From: Halopiger goleimassiliensis
GTDB lineage: Archaea > Halobacteriota > Halobacteria > Halobacteriales > Natrialbaceae
NCBI RefSeq assembly: GCF_000455345.1
Contig: NZ_HG315690.1
Location: 1,873,360-1,937,359 of the forward strand
Length of the DNA: 64,000 bases
Direction of reading: 5' to 3'
A program made the position numbers and the translations under genes. Each line of letters opens with the position of its first letter. The stretch's first letter is position 1. The notes beneath the pieces are model-generated. The model did no database searches and had not been told where the DNA came from. It saw only the letters and a program-made list of their open reading frames with translations. This document shows, one piece after another, positions 8,623-16,237 of this stretch.

Positions 8623-8880
8623 ATGATTTTGGTTGGCAGTTTCTGTTGCTCGAGATATCGGTCACAGTATCCGATTACGGCAGGTCGGCTGCTCCGATGG
8701 ACTACTGATTAACGGCGGGTCGAGAACCACAATGGGAAGAAGATCAGGCTTCCGCAGATTCCGAAGGTCTAGACGGCCATCCGCGGCCACTTGATGAGTT
8801 GTATTTTGACCGGCGAGTGCGGGAGCCAGCGTCCGATACCCAAGTACCAGCGGCGATGTTGCTTCAGGTACTCGCTCATC
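8623..8880 (-). pseudogene. Possible decayed gene fragment
   Basis: Reading the minus strand from an ATG at 8880 gives MSEYLKQHRRWYLGIGRW and, after in-frame stops, a hydrophobic stretch (TFGICGSLIFFPLWFS) and more coding-like sequence to about 8623. Two in-frame stops interrupt it. The texture suggests a degraded small membrane protein, but I could not recognise a family, and chance is not excluded. Confidence 0.25.
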
Positions 8881-9002
8881 GTGTGGGCGCTGAGGATGCT
8901 GGTTGTTCGCCTTGTCCATCATAAATCCATCGTCGAACTGCGCGCTATCGCGGTCGACGAGTTGGATTGATGAGTTGAGGGTTCTCCTGTCCGGATGTGA
9001 AG

Positions 9003-10235
9003 ATGCCATCCAAAGACGAGCCCTCCCAATCGTCCCGTCGTTCCTTCCTCCGAGCGGGCCTAGCGACCGCGTCGATGGCGCTGACGACCAGCACATCGGG
9101 ATGTCTCTCCGGGCTCCCGCCACTCGGCACTAAGCCGTCCTACGCGCGAGTCGACGTCCCCGATGCGACCCCTCCGAACTACCGGCGATGGCTCCCAGCG
9201 CAGGGGACATCTCACGACGACTGGGTCATCACCTACGTAGCGCCTGGCCCCTTCGAAGGACCGGTTCCCGAGGAGTTTGTCGCCCGTCGCGGCGCCCTGC
9301 GGACTGAACTGGATTACTTCGGAATCGGATACGAGAACTACGATAACCTCGTGGTGACGAACCTCGCCACCGTGATCGAAGCGGAGTTCTCCACCGCCGC
9401 CGTCAAATCGACGCTTGCGGAAACCGGCTACGAACCGGATGGGACGTACCGCGAATACGACCTGTACGCTCGGTCGGACGTTCCACGGCGTGCGGCGGTG
9501 AGTGACAACGCGATCGTCTGGACGAGCCGCCAAGTCCACGACGAACCGGATCTCGAAGCCACGATCGACGCTGGACACGGCCACGTCGAGCGCTATCACG
9601 AGGCGAACGACGCGTTCGCGGCCATCACCGAGGCTGTCGGTGCGAGCCGGATGCTTTACGTCGGCGGCGACCACCCGGGACTCAGACCGGCGCTGGCCGA
9701 AATCGGTGCCGACGCGTTTCGGACCGACGACGACGCCGCGTATCATCTCCTGACCGAGCGGTATCCGCCCGACATCGAGCCGTCCGTGGACCGAATTCAA
9801 TTAGCCTTGGAGGATGAGCCCTACGAGCTGACCACGGAAGTGGAGACGGCTGACGTCGGCGTCGACGGCAGGTTCGCGACCGTCGAAGCGCGTGTTCCGT
9901 TCGCGCCGAACCGCGGGCGGGACGCGCTCAACGATCCGCCGCAGGTCACCTGGGGCGCGTCGTTCGATGCCGAGGCTCAGTCGGTGACCCTTCACCACGA
10001 GGCGGGCGAGGAGATCGACGCGGACTGGCTGTGGTATGACGTCGACTTCGACGACGATTACAATGAGATTGAGAAGGAGCCCCTCTGGCCCGGCCGGGAC
10101 AGCGTGGGACCGGGAGACAAGGCGGAGGTCGATCTGAGCGACAGCCCTGACGCGACCGGTATCAGCGTTCTATACGGTACTGACGGTGTCGGATCGAGGA
10201 ATCTGTTTACCTATTTGCTGGGGAGTGACGAATGA
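9003..10235 (+). CDS. Tat-exported lipoprotein of unknown function
   Basis: A 410-residue protein with a twin-arginine signal (SRRSFLRAG, residues 11-19), a short hydrophobic core and a lipobox-like TSGC that would make Cys34 the lipidated residue. The mature part is acidic and appears globular. It has two similar-looking halves around AAVKSTLAETGYE and AITEAVGASRMLYVGGDHPG, followed by a strand-rich C-terminal region (about 260-400) ending SRNLFTYLLG. It would sit on the outer face of the membrane. ATG 9003 is preferred; a GTG two codons earlier is possible. The function is unknown. It precedes an HTH regulator. Confidence 0.8.
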   Translation: MPSKDEPSQSSRRSFLRAGLATASMALTTSTSGCLSGLPPLGTKPSYARVDVPDATPPNYRRWLPAQGTSHDDWVITYVAPGPFEGPVPEEFVARRGALRTELDYFGIGYENYDNLVVTNLATVIEAEFSTAAVKSTLAETGYEPDGTYREYDLYARSDVPRRAAVSDNAIVWTSRQVHDEPDLEATIDAGHGHVERYHEANDAFAAITEAVGASRMLYVGGDHPGLRPALAEIGADAFRTDDDAAYHLLTERYPPDIEPSVDRIQLALEDEPYELTTEVETADVGVDGRFATVEARVPFAPNRGRDALNDPPQVTWGASFDAEAQSVTLHHEAGEEIDADWLWYDVDFDDDYNEIEKEPLWPGRDSVGPGDKAEVDLSDSPDATGISVLYGTDGVGSRNLFTYLLGSDE

Positions 10236-10339
10236 GCCGAACCGCGCGTCCCCGTCCGCCTGGACGCCATGGCCCGACAGGCGAGCCGCCGCACCGTCCG
10301 GGGACTCGATCGATTGAGCGCAAATTATTTTTCACTGGT

Positions 10340-10699
10340 ATGACAGACAAGTCTGTGAACGAGGATCTCGACCTGACTGACATCACGGCGCTGTTGGACG
10401 ACGATTACGTCCTGTCGATCATCGTCGCGACGAGCGTGGAACCGCTTTCGGCGAAGGAACTCGGCGAACGGTGCGATCTATCGGTCACGTCGATCTATCG
10501 GCGCGTCGATCGGCTGCGCCGCTTCGATCTCCTCAAGGAGCGGACCAGGCCCCGCTGCGACGGCCATCACGAGACGGTGTATGTTTCCGCACTTGACCGG
10601 TTCGAGCTGACGATCGACGAAGGTGAGCTGGACTGGACGGTTGATCGGACCAGCGACGATGTCGCCGACGAACTCTCGCAGATGTGGGGTGACCTCTGA
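10340..10699 (+). CDS. Winged helix-turn-helix transcriptional regulator
   Basis: A 119-residue ArsR-like DNA-binding protein. Helices span DDDYVLSIIVATSVEPLSAKELGERC, followed by the recognition helix LSVTSIYRRVDRLRRFDLLKE and a wing RPRCDGHHETVYVS. The acidic C-terminal third may mediate dimerisation. ATG 10340 was chosen because the domain starts shortly after it and an AT-rich element (10320-10332) lies just upstream; the frame is open further upstream only as Pro/Arg-rich shadow. It stops 1 base before the small membrane protein gene, so the two are probably co-transcribed and work together. Confidence 0.88.
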   Translation: MTDKSVNEDLDLTDITALLDDDYVLSIIVATSVEPLSAKELGERCDLSVTSIYRRVDRLRRFDLLKERTRPRCDGHHETVYVSALDRFELTIDEGELDWTVDRTSDDVADELSQMWGDL

Positions 10700-10700
10700 G

Positions 10701-11018
10701 ATGGTCGGATTCACCTCGGCCATCGGCCTCGCCGCCGGCGCCGCGGCGACCGGGTCGGCCGCCGTCGGACTCTACATCGGCGTCCACGCCTACCGCGGCC
10801 TCCGACGCAACGACGACCGTTCGATGAAGTACCTTTCGGCCGGGATGATCATCCTTTTCGTCGTAACCTACGTCACCGCTCTGGTCGGCCAAGGTCTCAT
10901 CACCTTTCGGATCGTCCCGGTCCGCTACCAGAATATGTTTCGTCTGATGGTACGGCTCTTCCAACTGACCGGGCTTGTCACCATCGCGTACTCGCTACGC
11001 GTCGCCGCCCGGAACTGA
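10701..11018 (+). CDS. Small three-helix membrane protein
   Basis: A 105-residue protein with three hydrophobic helices at about 3-27, 46-66 and 80-100, joined by short basic loops (YRGLRRNDDR). It is encoded directly behind the winged-HTH regulator (TGA, one base, ATG). Such HTH/small-membrane-protein pairs are common in haloarchaea, and a membrane-anchored signalling or regulator-sequestering role is a reasonable inference. No enzymatic motif is visible. Confidence 0.8.
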   Translation: MVGFTSAIGLAAGAAATGSAAVGLYIGVHAYRGLRRNDDRSMKYLSAGMIILFVVTYVTALVGQGLITFRIVPVRYQNMFRLMVRLFQLTGLVTIAYSLRVAARN

Positions 11019-11286
11019 ACGGTCGTCCGTCATACCTCCCGAAAGATACGTGACGCGCCTATTGAGACTCCTGCATGAGCGACTGGGGTAGTACTTTCGT
11101 TCGCAATTACAAACAGTGGGATGCGGGGATGACGAAACCTCGCCATCCGCCGAGTTGGAAGTTAGGCCTCCGGTGTTTCGTTCCCGTTGCGACGGGGACC
11201 GAACAGGTGGTTACCTCAACGTCGGACCGCCTCGATCGCGAATCCGAATATTCCGATGGGAATTCCTCACAAAGTGGAAGGAACAA
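11019..11286. other. Intergenic region, no gene recognised
   Basis: About 270 bases between the membrane protein and the palindromic element. An 84-codon frame (11075-11329) exists but runs into the palindrome, has an unconvincing composition and no recognisable features. It is not called as a gene. Confidence 0.5.
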
Positions 11287-11550
11287 CAGTTGTTGTAAAT
11301 ACGACTTCTTTATTCAGTCTTCAACGTGATTTTCTCCTGCTGATTTTCCCCATCACACATGAGTTATCTCATCCGGTGACTTTCGCATTTCTCTCCGATT
11401 TCTGGTACTGGTCTGACGAGGTTCGACCAGTACCAGAAATCGGAGTGAAACGGAGAAACAGTGGGGTGGAAAATCCGAACGATGACAGGCGAATCGGCGA
11501 CGAACCATCACGCGGTTTCGTGAATAAAGAAATCGCATTCACAACAACTG
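11287..11550. mobile_element. 264-bp palindromic element (MITE-like)
   Basis: The two ends, 11287-11316 and 11521-11550, are inverted repeats of 30 bp matching at 27 positions. At the centre, 11393-11413 and 11425-11445 are a perfect 21-bp inverted repeat around an 11-base loop. Both pairs share the same centre (about 11419), and the segments between them also show weak inverted similarity. The whole is therefore one long, partly decayed palindrome. It has no transposase and is AT-richer than its surroundings. It could be a non-autonomous transposable element or an inverted duplication. No clear target-site duplication was found. Confidence 0.6.
11393..11445. repeat. Perfect 21-bp inverted repeat (hairpin core)
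   Basis: Left arm 11393-11413 and right arm 11425-11445 are exact reverse complements, separated by TGACGAGGTTC. Allowing one mismatch, the arms extend outward by about five more base pairs. It forms the centre of the larger palindrome. Confidence 0.9.
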
Positions 11551-11873
11551 ATAATGCCCTCTACAGCCTCAAAACCCGTAGTCTCGATGAGGACACAGAT
11601 GACTCTGCTCTCGATGCTACCACAAGTGAGGCAGAGACAAAAGACACCCAAGAGGTTCTCAACTACGAGCAGGCTATCGACGAGGGTATTGAAACACTTG
11701 ACAGCGGCGGTGAGATTTCTGTCGACCTCCTTCACGATCTTCACAAAACGCTGCTCACGGACGTTCCAGAGGACCGGATCGAGACTGACACGATTGGTGC
11801 ATACAAGACCGTTCCAAACCATCTGGGAAAGTTCTACGCAGAACGGTGCTTACGGTATGCGGCCAACGATTAA
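11551..11873 (+). pseudogene. Truncated Fic-family protein remnant
   Basis: The translated frame contains KDTQEVLNYEQAIDEGIE and ISVDLLHDLHKTLLTDVP followed by GAYKTVPNHLG. These match the helical region before the active site of Fic/Doc AMP-transferases. The frame then diverges (FYAERCLRYAAND) and stops before any HPFxxGNG catalytic motif. The N-terminal part is also missing, because the reading frame runs out of the palindromic element. The fragment is AT-richer than neighbouring genes, which is consistent with horizontal origin and decay. It is not expected to be active. Confidence 0.7.
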
Positions 11874-11898
11874 GTGGTGTGGGATGATATCTCACCCC

Positions 11899-12630
11899 AT
11901 GGAGTTCAGCGACAGCCTCGAGTTCGGCCACGACGATCGCAAAGCGATCTACGAGTACGTCGAACGCCACGGCGCGGTCGATCCGGAGGCGGTCCGCGAG
12001 CGCGTCGGGATCGATCCTGGCGGATTCCGCCACCACGTCGCGATCCTGAAACGCGACGGTCGTCTCGAGGAGGTCGACGAGAAACTCCGGGTGACCATCG
12101 AGGCCGGCACCGAGGAGGAGTACGTCTCCGAGGACCTCGAGTTCCACATCCGGCCCGCGAGACAGGAAGACCTCGCCGGCGTCGTCGGTGCGATCCGGCA
12201 GGTCGCCGAGGAACGCACGTACATCGAAGCCGAGAGCGTCGCCGACGAGATCGACCACCAGGATGCGTTGCTCCGGCACAACGACATCGAGTCGCGGATG
12301 TTCTTCGTCGCGACGGTCGAGGGGGAAGTGGTCGGCTGGGTCCACCTCTACGCCCCCGAGATCGAGAAGCTGAGCCACACGGCCGAACTCACGGTCGGAG
12401 TCCTCGAGGAGTATCGCGGCCACGGGATCGGCTCACACCTCCTCTCCCGTGGGCTCGAGTGGGCCGGGTCGAACGGCTACGAGAAGGTCTACCAGAGCGT
12501 TCCCTCCACCAACGAGGAGGCGATCGCGTTCCTCGAGGGGCACGGCTGGGAGACCGAAGCCGTCCGCGAGAACCACTACAAACTCGACGGCGACTACGTC
12601 GACGAGGTGATGATGGCCGTCGATCTCTAA
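11899..12630 (+). CDS. Winged-HTH/GNAT acetyltransferase fusion
   Basis: A 243-residue protein. Residues 1-75 form a winged helix-turn-helix (DRKAIYEYVERHGAVDPEAV, then FRHHVAILKRDGRLEEVDEKL). Residues 80-243 form a GNAT domain starting FHIRPARQEDL, with the acetyl-CoA loop EEYRGHGIGSHLLSRGLEWA and the terminal FLEGHGWETE block. It probably acetylates a protein or small molecule, and the HTH may target it to DNA or serve as a protein-binding module. ATG 11899 (MEFSDSLEFG) was chosen; an upstream ATG at 11884 is possible. It is immediately downstream of the Fic remnant. Confidence 0.85.
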   Translation: MEFSDSLEFGHDDRKAIYEYVERHGAVDPEAVRERVGIDPGGFRHHVAILKRDGRLEEVDEKLRVTIEAGTEEEYVSEDLEFHIRPARQEDLAGVVGAIRQVAEERTYIEAESVADEIDHQDALLRHNDIESRMFFVATVEGEVVGWVHLYAPEIEKLSHTAELTVGVLEEYRGHGIGSHLLSRGLEWAGSNGYEKVYQSVPSTNEEAIAFLEGHGWETEAVRENHYKLDGDYVDEVMMAVDL

Positions 12631-12648
12631 GCGCCACGCGCCGGCCGA

Positions 12649-13419
12649 TCAGTAGACGGCGGCGTCCTCGAACCGCCCGTCGTAAGCGATGTGGTGGGGG
12701 TGCGTGGGTTCGAGTCCCTGCAGGAAGAATCGGTCGGTCTTCTCCCAGGTGTTCTCGTACACGAGGTGGCCGAGTTCGCGGGCCGTCGTCCGAACGCGCT
12801 CGAGGCCGTTGTCGTAGACGATCCGGCGGGCGACGCCGTCCTCGAGCGCGTCTCGCAGGTCTGCCTCGGTCTCGATCGGCACGTCGAAGGCCGTGTGACA
12901 GACGCCGACGGAACGGGGGAGATGCGCGTACGAGGACGTAAACGGTGGATAATCGAGCGACTCGGCGATCGATCGGGCCTCGCGATTGTCCCACGGGAGG
13001 TGTTTCGGGTTGAAGATCTCGACGGCGTCGATCGTCTCCCGGTATCGGTGGAGGTCCGACTCCGCGAGGCTCATCGTGGCGAACTCCGGATGTGGCGCGA
13101 GGACGGTCGCTCCCTGCCGTTCGAACTCCGCCATCGCAGCCTCGAGGGTGATGAAATCCGGCACCGGCTCCTCGAGTCCGATCGCGAGGACGTGTTTCCG
13201 GTCGTGCCAGGGACCGGTAAACACCTCGCGGGCCGGGACGACGAGCAACTCGTCGCTCGAATACGTCTCGGCCTCCTGCTGGATCTCGGGGTAGCGCGTG
13301 AAGTGTGGTGCGTAGACGATCGCGTCGAGTCCGGCACGTTTCGCCCGCTCGACGACCTGGTCGTCGAGCACCTTCACGTGGCAGTCGACGCGAGACCGCG
13401 CTCGTTCGGTCACGGCCAC
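12649..13419 (-). CDS. PHP domain-containing phosphoesterase-like protein
   Basis: A 256-residue protein of the PHP superfamily, metal-dependent hydrolases related to histidinol phosphatase. Visible elements are VDCHVKVLDD near the start, IVYAPHFTRYP, VVPAREVFTG, DRKHVLAIGL and VLAPHPEFAT, which supply the expected metal-binding His/Asp/Glu residues. The first motif reads DCHVK, lacking the usual second His of HxH, so the metal site may be altered. A GTG start at 13419 (or 13413) is inferred because the domain begins there and the longer frame upstream covers the divergent promoter. The substrate is unknown. Confidence 0.85.
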   Translation of the reverse strand: MAVTERARSRVDCHVKVLDDQVVERAKRAGLDAIVYAPHFTRYPEIQQEAETYSSDELLVVPAREVFTGPWHDRKHVLAIGLEEPVPDFITLEAAMAEFERQGATVLAPHPEFATMSLAESDLHRYRETIDAVEIFNPKHLPWDNREARSIAESLDYPPFTSSYAHLPRSVGVCHTAFDVPIETEADLRDALEDGVARRIVYDNGLERVRTTARELGHLVYENTWEKTDRFFLQGLEPTHPHHIAYDGRFEDAAVY

Positions 13420-13521
13420 CTCTTTGCCGAGCGGAGAGTTAGTGATTCTGATTTGCCCCGTTCCCTGTACCTTCGCCGACGACGAAAAACCCATTATGCC
13501 CGCCCGACGATGTGTGGACGA

Positions 13522-13809
13522 ATGGCCTGGGAATGCGGAATCGACGGCTGTGGAGTCGTCTTCGAGGACGTCGAGTCGGCCGTCGTGCATCAGGCGACCG
13601 AGCACGAACGCCGGGAGTGTAAGGTCTGTGGGACTGTCGTTCCCGACGGCTATCTCGCGATCCGCCACGCCTTTACCGAACACAGTCGCGCCGAGTACGT
13701 CCGCGCGTACGGGGCCGACTCCGAGGACGTCCGCGAACGCGAGGAACTCTTAGAGGAGATCGAATCGGAAGCGGACATGGAACGGATCGCGACCGAACTG
13801 AAACGGTAA
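13522..13809 (+). CDS. Small C2H2-like zinc-finger protein
   Basis: A 95-residue protein. Two cysteine/histidine units are visible: C-GIDG-C with a following HQATEH, and C-KV-C with HAFTEH. Together they give a tandem C2H2-like arrangement in the N-terminal 60 residues, and a strongly acidic helical tail follows. ATG 13522 is preferred over 13510 because a TATA-like CATTATGC (13492-13499) then lies about 25 bases upstream, as expected for a leaderless message. It is divergent from the PHP gene. A nucleic-acid or protein-binding role is likely, but the specific function is unknown. Confidence 0.8.
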   Translation: MAWECGIDGCGVVFEDVESAVVHQATEHERRECKVCGTVVPDGYLAIRHAFTEHSRAEYVRAYGADSEDVREREELLEEIESEADMERIATELKR

Positions 13810-14075
13810 CGCACGAGGCCGTCTCGGAGCGACCGGCAGGAACAGCGTCGGCAGTCGTCGATTCGTGTACTCGAGTTACGCCCCCGCAGTGGGGACCCGT
13901 CAGTAGAAATTCGGCCCCTCGTTAGTAGCACTCGAGCGACGCAACTCGTTCCCGATCGGCGAAATCGTTCGTGGAAGTGATCGATCCGCTCGCAGGTGCA
14001 ACCGCTTGTAGAACGGAACTACCGTCCGTTCCGATATTCAGCGTGGCGACGCCCCGCTGATCGCGTACTGATCGC

Positions 14076-14513
14076 CTATCGTTCGTCGCTGTCGAGCACG
14101 CGGATCTGATCCCCACGGACCGTCACTGGAATCGGGACCGTCGCCTCGTACAGTTCGACCGTCACCTGGTCCTTGCCCTCGTCGATGCGCTGGACCTGGG
14201 CCTTCTCGCCCTTGAACGGCCCGGCGATGAGTTCGACGATGTCGCCCTCGGCGATCCCCTCGACGTCCGGCTTGGGCGAGAGGAAGTGCTCGACCTCCGA
14301 GATGTCCGACTCGCCGGGGACGATGCTCCGCGCGTGCGGGATGTCCTCGAGGACGCGCTCAAGGACGGCGTTGCCGTCGGCCTCGACCATCACGTAGGAG
14401 GTCAGCGAGTCGGGCGCGAGCGCGGCGTGGACTTCCTCCTCCTCGCGGTTGATGATCATATCAGCGACGGTCTGTTCCTGGCTCGCGGTGGTCTTGACGG
14501 CGTAGATGCCCAT
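14076..14513 (-). CDS. spt5: Transcription elongation factor Spt5
   Basis: A 145-residue archaeal Spt5 (NusG homologue). The N-terminal NGN domain begins [19 protein letters not shown] and contains [17 protein letters not shown]. The C-terminal KOW domain is [24 protein letters not shown]. It binds the RNA polymerase clamp together with Spt4 and increases processivity. The start codon shares one base with the secE stop (TAATG), so the two genes are translationally coupled, as in most archaea. Confidence 0.97.
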   Translation of the reverse strand: MGIYAVKTTASQEQTVADMIINREEEEVHAALAPDSLTSYVMVEADGNAVLERVLEDIPHARSIVPGESDISEVEHFLSPKPDVEGIAEGDIVELIAGPFKGEKAQVQRIDEGKDQVTVELYEATVPIPVTVRGDQIRVLDSDER

Positions 14514-14698
14514 TAGAATGCACCACCGGCGTCACCGGTCAGCAAGAGCATGATCCCGCCGATGAGGAAACCGATGAAGCCGACGAGCAGGATACCTGCA
14601 CCGGCAATTTTCGACACCTGAACGAATTCCTCGGTCGTGGGCGTCGTCGCCATCTTCAACACCCGAACGTACGAGGTGAGGTCGTACGGAACGTCCAT
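14513..14698 (-). CDS. secE: Protein translocase subunit SecE (Sec61 gamma)
   Basis: A 61-residue single-span membrane protein. It has an amphipathic N-terminal helix ([21 protein letters not shown]) followed by one transmembrane helix ([20 protein letters not shown]), which is the standard archaeal SecE/Sec61-gamma plan. It clamps SecY in the translocon. It is the first gene of the secE-spt5 pair; ftsZ, which precedes this pair in many haloarchaea, is absent here. Confidence 0.96.
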   Translation of the reverse strand: MDVPYDLTSYVRVLKMATTPTTEEFVQVSKIAGAGILLVGFIGFLIGGIMLLLTGDAGGAF

Positions 14699-14847
14699 AT
14701 CTACCCGTTCACACTGCGTGGCCTTTTATCTGTCTTTCGTGTCGCCGGGGAAGTCCGGCAACCGAGGAATGTCCGCCCGCAGGACGCGGACGACGTTGCA
14801 CTCGACGGCCCGGTGACCAAACGGCTCCCGGCCCAACCACGCACGTC

Positions 14848-15093
14848 ATGGCCGAAGACAACGTCGACCGAGCCCGTGAACAGGAGGCCGAACGCGAAGC
14901 GGAGATCGAAGAGGAACTCGAGCGCGTCGGTCGCGACCGCGACGAGGTATCCGACGGCAACAGTGACCTCGGCACGCAGAACGCCCCGCGGGAGGAGGTC
15001 GAAGACCTCGAGGACTTGGACGAGGCGGAAGGGGTCGACGACGTCGCGGTCGAGGAGGAAGAAGAAGCGGCGGACGAATCGACCGAGGACTGA
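14848..15093 (+). CDS. Small, highly acidic helical protein
   Basis: An 81-residue protein made almost entirely of Glu, Asp, Ala and Arg. The first 35 residues (DNVDRAREQEAEREAEIEEE) have a heptad-like pattern suggesting a helix or coiled coil, and the rest is an acidic, probably disordered tail ending EEEEEAADESTED. It is divergent from secE. It is likely real, given codon use and the short intergenic distance, but it has no assignable function. Confidence 0.65.
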   Translation: MAEDNVDRAREQEAEREAEIEEELERVGRDRDEVSDGNSDLGTQNAPREEVEDLEDLDEAEGVDDVAVEEEEEAADESTED

Positions 15094-15194
15094 CGTCCGG
15101 GTCCACCCCGAAGCCGCAGGGTCCGTCCCGCAGCCGCAGGTCGTCGGAACCGCCGTCCAGACGACCGCCGATTTCTCCGCCGCCGGATCGATCG

Positions 15195-16151
15195 TCACTC
15201 GATCGCCGGCAGCACCTCGTTCTCGTAGAACTCGACGAACTCGGCCTGGTTCGACCCGATCTGGTGGACGACAACGTGGTCGAAGCCGGCGTCGACGTAC
15301 TCCCGGATCGTCTCGACGTGTTCGTCGGGGTCCGGACCGCAGGTGATGAGCTCCGCGATATCGTCCTCGGAGACCGACTGCGAGGCCTGTTCGAAGTGTG
15401 CGGGGGTGGGAAGCTCCCACAGCAGTTCCCCCGGAATTCCCTCGTGACGCCAGCGTTCGTGGGCGTGCTCGATCGCCGTTCGTTCGTCCTCGTGGTAACA
15501 GACGGCGACTTCGCCGTAGGTGGGGTCGCCCTCGCCGCCGGCGCTCTCGAACGTCTCGACCAGGTCCGCGTCGGGTTCGACCGCGATGAGGCCGTCCCCG
15601 TGTTCGCCCGCCATCCGGGCCGCCTTCGGCCCGTCGGCGGCGATCCGGATCGGCGGCGGATCGTCGGGGATGGTGTACAGCCGGGCGTTCTCGACGGTGA
15701 AATATTCGCCGCGGTAGCTCGTCGTCTCGCCCTCCCAGAGGGTGCGGACGATCTCGAGGGCCTCCTCGAGCATCTCGAGGCGGACGGCGTGTTCGGGCCA
15801 CCGCTGTCCGGTGACGTGTTCGTTCAGGTTCTCGCCGGTCCCGACGCCGAGGAAGAACCGATCGGGAAGCTGGACGCCGGCGGTCGCGGCCGCCTGCGCG
15901 ACGATCGCAGGATGGATGCGGGTCGTCGGGCAGGTGACGCCGGTACCCAGCGGCAGGTCGTCGGTCGCCTCCGCGATGGCACCGATCACGTTCCAGACCA
16001 TCGGGCTCTCGCCCTGACTCGAGAGCCACGGGTGGTAGTGATCGGAGATCATCGCGAAGTCGAACGCCGACTCGTCGGCGAGTCGGGCGTACTCGACGAG
16101 GTCGTTCGGTCCGTGCAGTTCGCAGATGAGCTTGTGGCCGATATCTGTCAT
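15195..16151 (-). CDS. F420-dependent LLM-class oxidoreductase (TIGR03557-like)
   Basis: A 318-residue luciferase-like monooxygenase family protein of the F420-using subgroup related to F420-dependent glucose-6-phosphate dehydrogenase. The features are the FAMISDHYHPW motif near the N-terminus, GTGVTCPTTRIHPAIVAQAAAT, FFLGVGTGENLNEHVTG and PIRIAADGPKAARMAGEHGDG. It transfers hydride between F420 and an unknown alcohol or aldehyde. F420 synthesis is represented in this window by cofD (49251-50243). A second LLM enzyme lies at 32301-33260. It is the last of a run of minus-strand genes. Confidence 0.9.
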   Translation of the reverse strand: MTDIGHKLICELHGPNDLVEYARLADESAFDFAMISDHYHPWLSSQGESPMVWNVIGAIAEATDDLPLGTGVTCPTTRIHPAIVAQAAATAGVQLPDRFFLGVGTGENLNEHVTGQRWPEHAVRLEMLEEALEIVRTLWEGETTSYRGEYFTVENARLYTIPDDPPPIRIAADGPKAARMAGEHGDGLIAVEPDADLVETFESAGGEGDPTYGEVAVCYHEDERTAIEHAHERWRHEGIPGELLWELPTPAHFEQASQSVSEDDIAELITCGPDPDEHVETIREYVDAGFDHVVVHQIGSNQAEFVEFYENEVLPAIE

Positions 16152-16237
16152 GGGTGTGCGTACGTCGATCGTCGGTCGACGTCGATCGGAGTGGGGCGGG
16201 TTCGATCGCGGCCCGTCGGTACCGGTTCGACGGCGCG

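Larger units (their letters stand above)
8437..9002. other. Intergenic region with livH promoter and possible gene debris
   Basis: About 560 bases. The left part is AT-rich (8500-8640) and carries the livH promoter and the shared motif. The right part (about 8640-8890) has coding-like texture on the minus strand but no intact frame (see the pseudogene entry). No transposase or RNA gene was recognised. Confidence 0.6.

Noticed and set aside
11075-11329. 84-codon frame before the palindromic element
   Set aside because: It runs into the inverted-repeat end, has no recognisable features, and part of its sequence is mirrored by the other repeat arm, so it is not a conserved protein.
12691-13521. 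Upstream extension of the zinc-finger gene through the PHP gene
   Set aside because: The promoter at about 13492-13499 and the start of the zinc-binding part indicate that the gene begins at 13522. The region to the left encodes the PHP protein on the other strand.
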